From: Rhodanobacter sp. T12-5
Lineage (GTDB): Bacteria; Pseudomonadota; Gammaproteobacteria; Xanthomonadales; Rhodanobacteraceae
Length of the DNA stretch: 64,000 nucleotides
Direction: 5' to 3'
Assembly (NCBI RefSeq): GCF_008329435.1
Contig: NZ_NPKN01000001.1
Location: 186,001 to 250,000, forward strand
Part shown: positions 9,626-19,367 of the stretch, one piece after another
Numbering within the stretch: position 1 is the stretch's first letter
Layout of the letters: each line of letters begins with the position of its first letter
Translations under genes and position numbers: made by a program
Notes under the pieces: generated by a model
Told to the model about the DNA's origin: nothing
The model's input: only the letters and a program-made list of their open reading frames with translations
Databases searched by the model: none

Positions 9626-12613
9626 ATGAGCCAATGCCTCGCTTTCGACGCGATGCCGCACAGTGAGGCGGCCCGACTGGCGTGGCTGACGCGGATGATC
9701 GAGACAACCACGCCGGACGAAGTGGGCGGGATGATCCGCGAGTTCGCGCTGACCCTTCCCGGATGCTGTGGTGCCACGTTGCTGTGCGCCGACGACGATG
9801 GGCGACTGCAGACGATGGCAGGGGCGCCGCCGTTGGCCGAAGAGGCAGCGCTCGCCGTCGTCGCCTTGCAAGCCGCGGACGGTCTGGGTTATTCGGTCGA
9901 CCGTCGTCAGGCTGCCTTGCGGTTGCTGCAGCCCGAGCGTGTAGTGCTGCTGTTGAGCATGACCGCCGATGCGCCGCCAGGCCGCCTCGACCCGCTCGAA
10001 CCATGCCTGCAACTGGCTGCGCATCATTTGCGACATGCTCTGCGGCTGTCCGATCTGCGCGACTCGCACGAGCAGTTGGAGCGCTCGGAAAACCTGCAGA
10101 GTGCACTGTTCGCCATTTCCGATCTGGCCGGGTCCGAACTGGACATGCCCGAGCTTCTGCGTGGCATCCATGCGATCGTCAGCACGCTGATGTACGCCGA
10201 AAATTTCTTCATCGTGCGCTATGACGCCGAGCGCGCCGCCATTCGTTTCCTGTACTACGCCGACGTGGTCGATCCTGAAGCGCCGGATACCGCGCTGGAG
10301 ATCCCGCTGGAGACGCTGCGGAACACGCTGACCTGGTATTTGATCGCCCAGGGCAAGGCATTGATGGGCACCATCAATCAACTGCGACAGCGAGTCGACG
10401 GGCCGTTGATGCTGGTCGGCCCGGAAAGTTTCGATTGGCTGGGCGTACCGATGTTGCGCAATGGCCAGGTGCACGGCGCACTGGTGGTGCAGACCTACGA
10501 CCAGGACATCGTCTTCACGCTGGAAGATCGTGCCCTGCTGGAGTTTGTCGGCAGCCACATCCTCACTGCGCTGGAACGCAAGCAGACCAAGGACGAGCTG
10601 GAGCAGCGCGTGCGCCTGCGCACGCAGGAGCTGGCCGAGGCCAATCAGGGGCTGCAGCAGGAAGTACTGGAACGCCAGCGTGCCGAGCAACTGCAGGCCG
10701 CCCTGTTCCACCTGGCCCAATTGGCCACCGCCGACATCGACGAGGACGAGTTCTACGTACGCGTACACGCCGTGGTGGGCGAGCTGCTTACGGCGGAAAA
10801 CTTCTTCATTGCGCTGCTCTCCAGCGATGGCGAGTTGCTGGAGTTTCCCTACTACGTGGACGCCGGGGTCCGGCGCACCGCTCGCCGCGCGCTCGGCGCC
10901 GGCCTCAGCGAATACGTGCTGCGCCGCGGCCAATCGCTGATGTGCACCGAAGACGAGGTGAGGGCATTGGCCGACCGCGGCGAGGTTGCGATCGACCGCA
11001 TTGGCCGACCGGCGAACTGCTGGCTCGGTGTGCCGTTGTTCGTCGGTGACGAGGTCATCGGCCTGGTGGTGGTGCAGAGCTATACCGAGGCGGTGGCATA
11101 CAACGCGGCTGATCAGGAGCTGCTGAGCTTCGCCGCCCTGCAGATCGCCAACAGCATCTACCGGCGTCGTTCCGCGGCGTCGCTGCACAAGGCCAACGCG
11201 CTACTGGAACAGCGCGTGGAGGAGCGCACCCGGGAACTGCGCCAGCAGATCGCCCGTCGCGAGGAGATTCAGCAGCAGCTCAAGCACCAGGTCATGCACG
11301 ACCCCCTCACCGGCCTGCCCAATCGCGGTTATCTGCGCGACCGACTGGATCGTGTGCTGGCGCTGATCGAACGCCAGCCGAGCCGCCGTTGCGCGTTGCT
11401 GTACCTGGATGTGGATCGCTTCAAGGTGATCAACGACAGCCTCGGCCACCTTGCCGGCGACGAATTCCTGAAAGCGATCGCCACGCGCCTGCAGCAATGC
11501 GTGCGCGAACCGGACGTGGTCGCGCGGCTGTCCGGCGACGAGTTCGCGATCCTGCTGGAAGACGTGGAAGTCCCCGCTGCCGCTACCAATGTGGCCCGCC
11601 GCGTGCTCGGGACGCTGGGCATGCCGTTGCAGATCGCCGGCAAGGAACTGGAGCCTTCCGTCAGCGTGGGTATCGCCTGCGGCGATGCCAGCTATCACAG
11701 CGCCGACGAACTGCTGCGCGATGCCGACATCGCGCTGTATCGCGCGAAGGAACTGGGGCGCAAGCGCTTTGCCGTATTCGACGAGACACTGGCCAAGAAC
11801 ATGATCGACGTGCTGACGCTCGAAAGCGAGTTGCGCCAGGCGCTGCAGCAAGGCCAGTTCGAGCCCTACTTTCAACCGGTCATACGGCTTGGCGATGGCC
11901 GGGTGGTGGGCTACGAGGCGCTGATACGCTGGAACCATCCGCAGCGCGGCGCGCTTCGGCCCGGCGAGTTCCTCCGGATCGCGCAGGACGGCGGCCACAT
12001 CGAGACGATCGACTGGCGCCTGTTCGAACTGGCCTGCGAGAGGATCGCGCAACTGCCCGACGGGAATCTCTTCCTCACCCTCAACGTTTCGGCCCTGCAT
12101 CTGCGCCATGCCAGCTTCGATCGCAACCTGCTGGCACTGCTCCAACGCACCGGGCTGTCGCCGACGCGGCTGGTGGTGGAAGTCACCGAAGGCTCATTGC
12201 TGGATGACCCCGAGCGTGTGCGCGCCACGCTCGAGCGCCTGCGCACGGTGGGCGTCGGCGCCGCGCTTGACGACTTCGGTACCGGCTATTCGTCGCTCAG
12301 CTACCTGCACTCGCTGCCGCTGCGGATCCTCAAGATCGATCGCGCTTTCGTCGATGAGCTGGACAAGTCCGGCAACACCAGCAGCACCACCGTGGTCGCG
12401 GCGATCCTGGCGCTGGCGCGCGCGCTCGACATCCAGGTGATCGCCGAAGGCATCGAAACCGAAGCCCAGCGCGAGGCGCTGATGGCGATGGGTTGCGAGC
12501 TGGGGCAAGGCTACCTGCTCGGCCGCCCCGCCCCGATCGAACATTGGGTCGCCGCTCAGGTCGACGAATCCTCCGACGCGCGCGCGAATCTCTCGGCTAG
12601 GCTGACGCGCTGA
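9626..12613 (+). CDS. Dual GAF, GGDEF and EAL domain cyclic-di-GMP protein
   Basis: A ~995-residue cytoplasmic protein with two similar GAF domains (about residues 150-340 and 355-530; both contain AENFF), each followed by a coiled coil. The diguanylate cyclase domain has SGDEF near residue 635, with the inhibitory I-site RxxD (REPD) five residues before it. The phosphodiesterase domain keeps EAL (near 761), the NVSALHLRH segment, DDFGTGYSSLSYL and the Glu-rich EGIETEAQ motif, so EAL activity is plausible; the cyclase motif has Ser for the first Gly and may be active or regulatory. The start is uncertain: ATG at 9593 is an in-frame alternative. Its 3' end overlaps the convergent FrnE-like gene by 17 bp. 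Confidence 0.93.
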   Translation: MSQCLAFDAMPHSEAARLAWLTRMIETTTPDEVGGMIREFALTLPGCCGATLLCADDDGRLQTMAGAPPLAEEAALAVVALQAADGLGYSVDRRQAALRLLQPERVVLLLSMTADAPPGRLDPLEPCLQLAAHHLRHALRLSDLRDSHEQLERSENLQSALFAISDLAGSELDMPELLRGIHAIVSTLMYAENFFIVRYDAERAAIRFLYYADVVDPEAPDTALEIPLETLRNTLTWYLIAQGKALMGTINQLRQRVDGPLMLVGPESFDWLGVPMLRNGQVHGALVVQTYDQDIVFTLEDRALLEFVGSHILTALERKQTKDELEQRVRLRTQELAEANQGLQQEVLERQRAEQLQAALFHLAQLATADIDEDEFYVRVHAVVGELLTAENFFIALLSSDGELLEFPYYVDAGVRRTARRALGAGLSEYVLRRGQSLMCTEDEVRALADRGEVAIDRIGRPANCWLGVPLFVGDEVIGLVVVQSYTEAVAYNAADQELLSFAALQIANSIYRRRSAASLHKANALLEQRVEERTRELRQQIARREEIQQQLKHQVMHDPLTGLPNRGYLRDRLDRVLALIERQPSRRCALLYLDVDRFKVINDSLGHLAGDEFLKAIATRLQQCVREPDVVARLSGDEFAILLEDVEVPAAATNVARRVLGTLGMPLQIAGKELEPSVSVGIACGDASYHSADELLRDADIALYRAKELGRKRFAVFDETLAKNMIDVLTLESELRQALQQGQFEPYFQPVIRLGDGRVVGYEALIRWNHPQRGALRPGEFLRIAQDGGHIETIDWRLFELACERIAQLPDGNLFLTLNVSALHLRHASFDRNLLALLQRTGLSPTRLVVEVTEGSLLDDPERVRATLERLRTVGVGAALDDFGTGYSSLSYLHSLPLRILKIDRAFVDELDKSGNTSSTTVVAAILALARALDIQVIAEGIETEAQREALMAMGCELGQGYLLGRPAPIEHWVAAQVDESSDARANLSARLTR

Positions 12614-13259
12614 GCTGCCGCAGGGCCTGCTCGAACGCCTCCGGCGGTTGCCCACCGGAAATCAGGTGCTTGCCGTTGATGATGGTGGCCGGCACTGACT
12701 GGATGCCGTGCTCCTGATAGAACCGCTCCTGCGTGCGCACTTCGTCGGCATAGGCGTCGCTCGCCAGCACCTGCCGCGCCTGTTCGACGTCCAGACCGGA
12801 CTCGGCGGCCAGCCGCAGCAGCGTGTCGTGCGCACTCACGTCTTCGCCGTCAGTGAAATACGCTCGCAGCAGTGCCTGCTTCAGCGCCAGGTGGCGGCCC
12901 TCCAGTTCCGCCCAGTGCAGCAGCCGATGCGCGTCGAACGTGTTGTAGATGCGGCTGCGCCGATCCATGTTGAAGGTGAAACCCAGTGCGGCGCCGCGTT
13001 CACGGATCACCTCGCGATTTGCCTCGATCTGCGCTGCCCCGCTGCCGTACTTGCGCATCAGGTGCTCGGTGGAATCCTCGCCCTCCGGCGGCATCTGCGG
13101 GTTCAGCTCGAACGGCTGGAAATGGATTTCCGCAGCGACCTCGCCCTGCAGATTGTGAAGCGCCTGCTGCAGCGCGGTCAGTCCGATTGCGCACCAGGGG
13201 CAGGAAACGTCGGAGACAAAGTCGATGCGCAGGGGAATGGGCGGGTTCTGGGTCGTCAT
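12597..13259 (-). CDS. DsbA-family (FrnE-like) oxidoreductase
   Basis: A 220-residue thioredoxin-fold protein with the active-site motif CPWC at residues 20-23 and no signal peptide, so it is expected in the cytoplasm. The FrnE-like features are the FDFVSDVSCPWC-type start, the NTFDAHRLLHWA segment and VPATIINGKHLISGGQPPEAF with a cis-proline near the end. FrnE proteins catalyse disulfide exchange and are tied to oxidative stress tolerance in some bacteria. It appears monocistronic; 142 bp separate it from the FAD-dehydrogenase gene on the same strand, which lies upstream. Confidence 0.9.
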   Translation of the reverse strand: MTTQNPPIPLRIDFVSDVSCPWCAIGLTALQQALHNLQGEVAAEIHFQPFELNPQMPPEGEDSTEHLMRKYGSGAAQIEANREVIRERGAALGFTFNMDRRSRIYNTFDAHRLLHWAELEGRHLALKQALLRAYFTDGEDVSAHDTLLRLAAESGLDVEQARQVLASDAYADEVRTQERFYQEHGIQSVPATIINGKHLISGGQPPEAFEQALRQLSASA

Positions 13260-13401
13260 GGAGATACCTTCTGGGAGGGGCAGGTCGAGCGAGCAGTGGC
13301 GAGCCTGACCTACATACGGCCATCAAGGCGCGCAATCAATGGCGGCCTGGCCGACCCGCAGATGCAGGTGAGCCTTGCATTTGCCGGTTGAGTGAGGCAT
13401 T

Positions 13402-15063
13402 TCATCCTTGCGCTTGAATTGGCCCTTGCCGATCTTGCCTCGCGATATCCCGTGCCACCGCTTCGGCGATCTTGATGCCGTCCACCGCCGCGGAAAGAAT
13501 GCCGCCCGCGTAGCCGGCACCCTCGCCGGCGGGGTACAGGCCGCGGGTGTTGAGGCTTTGCAGGCTGTCGTCGCGCTTGATCCGCACTGGCGAAGAGGTG
13601 CGTGTCTCGACACCGGTGAGGATCGCGTCATGCATGGCGTAACCGCGGATCTGGCGTTCGAACGCGGGCAATGCCTCGCGGATCGCGGCGATCGCGTAGT
13701 CGGGCAGGGCGCTGTCGAGGCTGCCCAGCGTCACGCCGGGTTTGTACGAGGGTTGCACGTCGCCGAATTCGCGTGACGCACGGCCGGCGAGAAAATCGCC
13801 GACCAGCTGCGCCGGGGCGCTGTAGTTTTCTCCGCCCAGCGCGTAGGCGTGGCTTTCCAGTGCACGTTGCAGCGCGATGCCGGCGAGCGGGCTGCCGCTG
13901 TTGTCGTAAGACACGAAATCGGATGGATCGATGCCGACCACCACCGCCGCGTTCGCGTTGCGTTCGTTGCGTGAGTACTGGCTCATGCCGTTGGTGACCA
14001 CGCGGCCGGGCTCGCTGGTGGCGGCGACCACGGTGCCGCCGGGACACATGCAGAAGCTGTAGACCGTGCGGCCACCTTTGCCGTGATGCACCAGCTTGTA
14101 GTCGGCTGCGCCGAGGATCGGATGACCGGCCTGCGGCCCGAAGCGGGCGCGGTCGATCACCGACTGCGGGTGCTCGATGCGGAAGCCGATCGAGAACGGC
14201 TTGGCTTCGATGTAGACGCCGCGCGCGTGCAGCATCTCGAAGGTGTCGCGTGCGCTGTGGCCGAGCGCCAGTACCACGTGATCGGAACGCAGCTGTTCGC
14301 CGCTGGCCAGGGTGACGCCGCGCACGTGGCGTCCGCCGTCGCCATCGATGTCGATCAGCAGGTCGTCGACGCGCTGGCTGAAACGGATCTCGCCGCCCAG
14401 CGATTCGATCGTGGCACGCATGTTCTCCACCATCGAGACCAGCCGGAACGTGCCGATGTGCGGCTTGCTGACATAGAGGATCTCTTGCGGCGCGCCGGCC
14501 TTGACGAATTCGGTCAGCACCTTGCGGCCGTGATGCAGCGGATCGCGGATCTGGCTGTACAGCTTGCCGTCGGAAAACGTGCCGGCGCCACCCTCGCCGA
14601 ACTGCACGTTGGATTCCGGATGCAGCTGGCGCTTGCGCCACAGATCCCAGGTGTCCTTCGTGCGCTCACGCACTTCCTTGCCGCGGTCGAGGATGATCGG
14701 GCGAAAGCCCATCTGCGCCAGGATCAGCCCGGCGAACAAGCCGCACGGGCCGAAGCCGATCACCAGCGGGCGGTGCCCCATGCGCGCCGGCGCCCGCGCG
14801 ACGAAGTGGTAGTCGGTGTCGGGCGTGGGCTGGATGTGCGGGTCGTCGGCGAAGCGCTGCAGCAGCTCGGCTTCACGAGGGGTGTCGACATCCAGCGCGT
14901 AGATCAACGCGATCGCACCGCGCTTGCGCGCGTCGTGACTGCGCTTGGCGATCGTATATCCGGTCAGCGCGGCAGCCTCGATGCCCAGGCGCTGGAGGAT
15001 CGCGTCGGTGAGTGCGGCCTCGGTATGGTCAAGCGGCAGCTTGAGGTCGGTCAGGCGCAACAT
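13402..15063 (-). CDS. FAD-dependent dehydrogenase of the COG2509 type
   Basis: A 553-residue flavoprotein. An N-terminal helical/RNA-binding-like domain (residues 1-85) precedes the dinucleotide-binding motif PLVIGFGPCGLFAGLIL at about residue 100. Further family marks are SNVQFGEGGAGTFSDGKLYSQI and the C-terminal GLYPAGEGAGYAGGILSAAVDG that binds FAD. The ATG at 15063 gives MLRLTDLKLPLDH, the family N-terminus; the open frame upstream lacks similarity. The substrate is not known. Nothing in the flanking genes identifies a pathway. Confidence 0.9.
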   Translation of the reverse strand: MLRLTDLKLPLDHTEAALTDAILQRLGIEAAALTGYTIAKRSHDARKRGAIALIYALDVDTPREAELLQRFADDPHIQPTPDTDYHFVARAPARMGHRPLVIGFGPCGLFAGLILAQMGFRPIILDRGKEVRERTKDTWDLWRKRQLHPESNVQFGEGGAGTFSDGKLYSQIRDPLHHGRKVLTEFVKAGAPQEILYVSKPHIGTFRLVSMVENMRATIESLGGEIRFSQRVDDLLIDIDGDGGRHVRGVTLASGEQLRSDHVVLALGHSARDTFEMLHARGVYIEAKPFSIGFRIEHPQSVIDRARFGPQAGHPILGAADYKLVHHGKGGRTVYSFCMCPGGTVVAATSEPGRVVTNGMSQYSRNERNANAAVVVGIDPSDFVSYDNSGSPLAGIALQRALESHAYALGGENYSAPAQLVGDFLAGRASREFGDVQPSYKPGVTLGSLDSALPDYAIAAIREALPAFERQIRGYAMHDAILTGVETRTSSPVRIKRDDSLQSLNTRGLYPAGEGAGYAGGILSAAVDGIKIAEAVARDIARQDRQGPIQAQG

Positions 15064-15242
15064 GCGGGATCCGGGATTCCATCGACGTCGGGGAGGTTGT
15101 CCAGGCACGTTGCCGCAGTGCCAAGCCATTCATTGTCGATGCGATCGTGCGGCGGAACAAGGCGATCAGCGCGGCTTGCCACCAGCAGTGGCGGTGTTCC
15201 AGCAGGTGTCGGAGTTCCGACAGCTGACGCGGCGGGTCAGCT

Positions 15243-15467
15243 TCAGGCGGCAAGCAGGGTCAGAAACTGCTCACCCGTCGCCTGCGGGTGCAGCAGGATG
15301 AAGCGGGTGCGGGCGGCGCCGGAATGCTTGCGCGCGGCGGCAATGCACAGCTGGCCGTCCTCGCTGATCACCGCCAGTGGCGTGCTGCGGTGGCCGTCCC
15401 AGCGGCGGCGGCAGACCAGCCCGTGCTGAGGCCCGCCGGCGATGATGCATTCGATGATGGGTGTCAT
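15243..15467 (-). CDS. Hypothetical 74-residue protein
   Basis: A short ORF beginning MTPIIECIIAGGPQHG, with a mildly conserved-looking core (LAVISEDGQLCIAA) and two cysteines besides Cys7. I do not recognise it. Codon choice (strong G/C third positions) resembles real genes here, and the gene lies on the same strand as, and 179 bp upstream of, the FAD-dehydrogenase. The AT-richer stretch at 15500-15570 is a plausible promoter region. It is too short for a firm call. Confidence 0.5.
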   Translation of the reverse strand: MTPIIECIIAGGPQHGLVCRRRWDGHRSTPLAVISEDGQLCIAAARKHSGAARTRFILLHPQATGEQFLTLLAA

Positions 15468-15621
15468 GGGATTCACTCGAAAGGTTGGGGAACCGTGGGG
15501 TCGAGTGTGATCTAGCAGGGTGCGGGCCAATAAAATCAGGCAAAAGTGTTGTGCGTCACAGTTTTTGGAATGCATGGGCGCGGGCTTTGCGCCGCAGTGC
15601 CCATCTTGGGGATCGGAACCC

Positions 15622-15648
15622 TGGCGGCGGCCGACATCGCCGCCGCCA
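15622..15648. terminator. GC hairpin downstream of the DUF1993 gene
   Basis: A perfect 9-bp stem (TGGCGGCGG / CCGCCGCCA) with a 9-nt loop lies 13 bp beyond the stop codon of the minus-strand DUF1993 gene. There is no T-run after it on that strand, so it is either a weak/Rho-assisted terminator or an mRNA-end stabilising structure. Confidence 0.35.
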
Positions 15649-15660
15649 GTGCGGCACGAC

Positions 15661-16167
15661 TCAGGCGGCGCCGATGAAATCGGTCTTGCCGATCGTGGTG
15701 CCCGCCTCGCGCAGGATGTTGTATGCGGTGGTGCAGTGGAAGAACAGGTTCGGGATGAGGAAGTGCAGCAGGTAGCTCTGGCCGTCGAACGTCATTTCGC
15801 CGCTGCGCATCTTGAGCACGATCGTGCGGGTCTCGCTGCCGTCGATCTGTTCGGGCGTGAAGCCCTTGATGTACTCGACCGAGCGTTCGATGCGGCTGTA
15901 GGCCTGCTCCAGCGTGATCTCGTTGTCCTCGAACGTCGCCGGCTCCACGCCCGCGAGGCGGGCGGTGCCGCGGGTGGCCATGTCGCAGGCGATCTGGATC
16001 TGCTTGACCAGCGGCAGCATGTCGGTGATCAACCGCGTCTGCAGCAGGACTTCGTCGGTGACGTTCTTCGACTTGGCGTGTTCCTCGCCCTTCTTCAGCA
16101 CGTGCGCGAGATTGCCGAGCGCGCGAACGAAGACGGGTACGGCGGCCTGATACATGGACAGTGTCAT
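15661..16167 (-). CDS. DUF1993 family protein
   Basis: A 168-residue helical protein starting [20 protein letters not shown], which together with PNLFFHCTTAYNILREAG near the C-terminus is typical of DUF1993 (a DinB-like four-helix fold). No activity has been established for the family that I know of. Histidines at HFLIPNLFFH could be metal ligands as in DinB-fold proteins, an inference only. Its ATG overlaps the end of the MFS gene by 4 bp, so the two are translationally coupled. Confidence 0.88.
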   Translation of the reverse strand: MTLSMYQAAVPVFVRALGNLAHVLKKGEEHAKSKNVTDEVLLQTRLITDMLPLVKQIQIACDMATRGTARLAGVEPATFEDNEITLEQAYSRIERSVEYIKGFTPEQIDGSETRTIVLKMRSGEMTFDGQSYLLHFLIPNLFFHCTTAYNILREAGTTIGKTDFIGAA

Positions 16168-17474
16168 GGAGATTGCTCCGGTGGGGCGTGAGGAATCGGT
16201 TCGGGGGAAAACTCGCTGGATGCCAATGGCGCCTCGACGGCCGTATGGCGCATGACGCGCACGGCAATCAGCGCGGCGGCGAACAGCAGCAGCGCGGCCA
16301 GCACGAACGCGGCGCCGGGCAGATGCCGCACCGGTGCGTGATCGCTGATGAACAAGGCGAAAATGTTGGCGAACAACGCCGGCCCGAAGATGCCGGCGAG
16401 ACTGGCCAGGCTGGTCAGCGCGCCCTGCAGGCGACCCTGCTCATGCGGATCGACCTGGTGCGTCATCATCGCCTGCGCCGGCGGTCCGGCCAGGCCGCCG
16501 AGACTGAGGAACGGGATGCCCAGCAGGAACAGCCAGCCGATCGAGGCGAAGCCGAAGAACACGTAACCGACGATGCACAGCGCGAGCCCGGCCAGGATCA
16601 TCCGTCGCTCGCCCAGCTTCGGCATCAGCCGGCGCACCAGCACCGCCTGCACCAGCCCGCTGCACAGGCCGACCAGACCCAGCGTCAGGCCGACGGCCTG
16701 CGGCCCCCAGCCGTAGCGGTAGTCGGTGTACAGCACGTAGGTGGAATTGAGCGAGAACTGGGCCAGGTTGATCAGGAAAAACACGGCGGCCAGCCCGAAC
16801 ACCTGGGGATAGCGGCGCAGCAAGACCACCGCGCCGAACGGATTGGCGTGGCGCCAGTCGAAGCGCGCGCTGCGTCGTTCTTTCGGCAGCGATTCGGGCA
16901 ACACGAACCAGCCATAGCAGAAATTGACCAGCGACAGCCCGGCCGCGATCCAGAACGGCAGGCGGATATGCAGGTCGCCCAGAAAGCCGCCCAGCGCCGG
17001 GCCGACGATGAAGCCGATGCCGAAGGCGGCGCCCAGCGTGCCGAACGCCGCGGCACGCTTCTCCTTCGGCACGATGTCGGCGATATACGCGTTGGCTGTG
17101 GAGAAACTCGCCGCGCAGATGCCCGACACGGCACGGCCGATGAACAGCAGCCACAGCACCGGCGCCAGCGCCATCACGATGAAGTCGATGCCCAGGCCGA
17201 GACTCGATATCAGGATCACCGTGCGCCGCCCGAAGCGGTCCGACAGCGCGCCCTGCACCGGCGAGAACACGAACTGCATCAGCATGAACAAGGCGCCGAA
17301 CGTGCCCGACCAGACGGCTGCCTTGGAAATGCTGCCGCCGATCAATTCCACGATCAGATGGGGCAGCACCGGAATGATGATGCCGAACGCGAGCATGTCG
17401 AGCATCACGGTGACGAAGATGAAGACGAGCGCGGCGCGGCGTGCCGGCGGAACGGATGGCGGTGGCTGATTCAT
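16164..17474 (-). CDS. MFS transporter, TetA/TCR-like drug:proton antiporter
   Basis: A 436-residue, twelve-helix major facilitator. The first helix has the [17 protein letters not shown] segment with Asp, typical of TCR/Tet transporters, and the loop between helices 2 and 3 is [14 protein letters not shown], the family signature. A second signature-like loop [28 protein letters not shown] contains the antiporter motif C of drug exporters. A role in efflux is likely, but the substrate cannot be read from sequence, and there is no TetR regulator beside it. It starts 157 bp from the divergent M49-like gene and is followed by the overlapping DUF1993 gene. Confidence 0.9.
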   Translation of the reverse strand: MNQPPPSVPPARRAALVFIFVTVMLDMLAFGIIIPVLPHLIVELIGGSISKAAVWSGTFGALFMLMQFVFSPVQGALSDRFGRRTVILISSLGLGIDFIVMALAPVLWLLFIGRAVSGICAASFSTANAYIADIVPKEKRAAAFGTLGAAFGIGFIVGPALGGFLGDLHIRLPFWIAAGLSLVNFCYGWFVLPESLPKERRSARFDWRHANPFGAVVLLRRYPQVFGLAAVFFLINLAQFSLNSTYVLYTDYRYGWGPQAVGLTLGLVGLCSGLVQAVLVRRLMPKLGERRMILAGLALCIVGYVFFGFASIGWLFLLGIPFLSLGGLAGPPAQAMMTHQVDPHEQGRLQGALTSLASLAGIFGPALFANIFALFISDHAPVRHLPGAAFVLAALLLFAAALIAVRVMRHTAVEAPLASSEFSPEPIPHAPPEQSP

Positions 17475-17631
17475 GGATGTGACGCGGCGTAGGGAGTTGC
17501 ACGATAGCGGAACGGCGCCGGCGAGGCATCCGTCCCGTGCGGCGGATATGGATGGCCAAGGCCCGCGTCAGGGCGGCTCGGCTCGCACCGAGGCGCGATA
17601 CCATGGGGCATCCCCTCGTCAAGGAATTGCC

Positions 17632-19344
17632 ATGGTTCGACATCTGCTTCCCGTGTGCCTGCTGCTGGCCCTGGCCGGCTGCTCTTCGAGCCATGATCCG
17701 GCGTCGATCGCGCCCGAATCGAAAGAGGAGTTGGCGCCGGCGCCGGGCAATGTCGCCCCCGTCGCGGCCAGCAGTGCCACCAACGCCGTCGTGCAGCAGC
17801 ACCTGGCCGACTACGCCACGGTGAAACTCACTGCCGACCTGTCGAAATTCAATGCGAAGCAGAAGCAGATGGTCGCGCTGCTGGTCGAGGCGGCCGACAG
17901 CATGAATGCGCTTTACTGGCAGCAGGCGTGGGGCGACAAGGATGCCTTGCTGCAGAAAATCAGCGACCCGGCCACGCGGCAGTTCGCCGAAATCAATTAC
18001 GGCCCGTGGGATCGTCTCGACAACGACCAGCCATTCGTCGACGGCATCGGCGCGCGCCCACCGGGCGCGCAGTTCTACCCGGCCGACATGAGCAAGGCCG
18101 AGTTCGAGCAGTCCACGCTGAAGGACAAGACCTCGCTGTACACGCTGTTGCGTCGGGACGCCCAGGGCAAATTGGTCACCGTGCCGTATCACGAGGCGTA
18201 CAAGGCGCAACTGGAGAAAGCCGCCGGCCTGCTGCGTGACGCAGCGAAGCTGGCGCAGGACGCCGGTTTCAGGAAATACCTCACGATGCGCGCCGATGCC
18301 TTGCTCAGCGACGACTACCAGGCCAGCGACTTCGCCTGGATGGCGATGAAGAAGAACCCGGTCGACATCGTGATCGGCCCGATCGAAACCTACGAGGACC
18401 AGTTGTACGGCTACAAGGCCAGCTACGAATCCTATGTCCTGATCAAGGACCAGGCTTGGAGTGCCAAGCTGGCCCGCTTCGCGAAATACCTGCCCGAACT
18501 GCAGCGCGGCCTGCCGGTGGCCGACAAGTACAAGGCGGAGAAGCCCGGTTCCGACGCTGATCTCAACGCCTACTTCGCGATCTACTACGGCGGCGATGCC
18601 AACGTCGGCGCCAAGACCATTGCGATCAATCTGCCCAACGACGAGCAGGTGCAGCTGAAGAAAGGCACGCGCCGGCTTCAGCTGGAAAACGTGATGCAGG
18701 CGAAGTTCGACAAGATCATGCTGCCGATCGCGAAGGAGCTGATCGCCGAGGACCAACAGCGCAACCTCACCTTCGACGCGTTCTTCCAGAACACCATGTT
18801 CCACGAAGTGGCGCATGGCCTCGGCATCAAGGAAACCCTCGACGGCAAAGGTACGGTGCGCAAGGCGCTGAAGGACCAGGCCTCCAGCTTCGAGGAAGGC
18901 AAGGCCGACATCCTCGGCCTGTACATGGTCAGCAAGCTGGCGGAGAAGGGCGAGCTGGACAAGTCGAAGCTGATGGACAACTACGTCACCTTCCTCGCCG
19001 GCATCCTGCGCTCGGTGCGCTTCGGCGCCAGCGACGCGCATGCCAAGGCGAACATGGTGCGCTTCAACTTCTTCAAGCAGCAGGGGGCGTTCAGCCGCGA
19101 CGGGAAAACTGGCCGCTACCGCGTCGACTTCGACAAGATGACCGCGGCGATGAATGCGCTGTCGGCCAAGCTGCTGACCATCCAGGGCGACGGCGACTAC
19201 GCTGCGGCGAAACAGCTCACCGACCAGATGGGTGCCGTCGACGCCCAGCTCGCCGGCGACCTGAAGCGGCTCGACCAGGCGCATATCCCGGTCGACATCC
19301 GTTTCGAGCAGGGTCTCGATGTGCTGGGGCTGAAGAAGCCCTGA
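17632..19344 (+). CDS. Lipoprotein with M49 (dipeptidyl-peptidase III)-like metallopeptidase domain
   Basis: A 570-residue protein with a lipoprotein signal peptide (lipobox LAGC near residues 13-16), so it is predicted to be membrane-anchored outside the cytoplasm. Residues 391-395 are HEVAH and a Glu pair with the pattern EExxAD (EEGKAD) begins at residue 421. EExxAD matches the third-ligand motif of M49 peptidases, but the first motif is the five-residue HExxH rather than the usual six-residue HExxGH. Zinc peptidase activity is therefore likely, with specificity unknown. AAGGA seven bases before the ATG at 17632 fixes the start; the open frame upstream is unrelated. Confidence 0.85.
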   Translation: MVRHLLPVCLLLALAGCSSSHDPASIAPESKEELAPAPGNVAPVAASSATNAVVQQHLADYATVKLTADLSKFNAKQKQMVALLVEAADSMNALYWQQAWGDKDALLQKISDPATRQFAEINYGPWDRLDNDQPFVDGIGARPPGAQFYPADMSKAEFEQSTLKDKTSLYTLLRRDAQGKLVTVPYHEAYKAQLEKAAGLLRDAAKLAQDAGFRKYLTMRADALLSDDYQASDFAWMAMKKNPVDIVIGPIETYEDQLYGYKASYESYVLIKDQAWSAKLARFAKYLPELQRGLPVADKYKAEKPGSDADLNAYFAIYYGGDANVGAKTIAINLPNDEQVQLKKGTRRLQLENVMQAKFDKIMLPIAKELIAEDQQRNLTFDAFFQNTMFHEVAHGLGIKETLDGKGTVRKALKDQASSFEEGKADILGLYMVSKLAEKGELDKSKLMDNYVTFLAGILRSVRFGASDAHAKANMVRFNFFKQQGAFSRDGKTGRYRVDFDKMTAAMNALSAKLLTIQGDGDYAAAKQLTDQMGAVDAQLAGDLKRLDQAHIPVDIRFEQGLDVLGLKKP

Positions 19345-19367
19345 CGAGTACCTGCAGGAGCGAGCTC

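Noticed and set aside
15029-15253. Minus-strand ORF starting TTG, between the FAD dehydrogenase and the 74-residue ORF
   Set aside because: It runs into the start of the FAD-dehydrogenase gene in another frame, lacks a ribosome-binding site and resembles no family.
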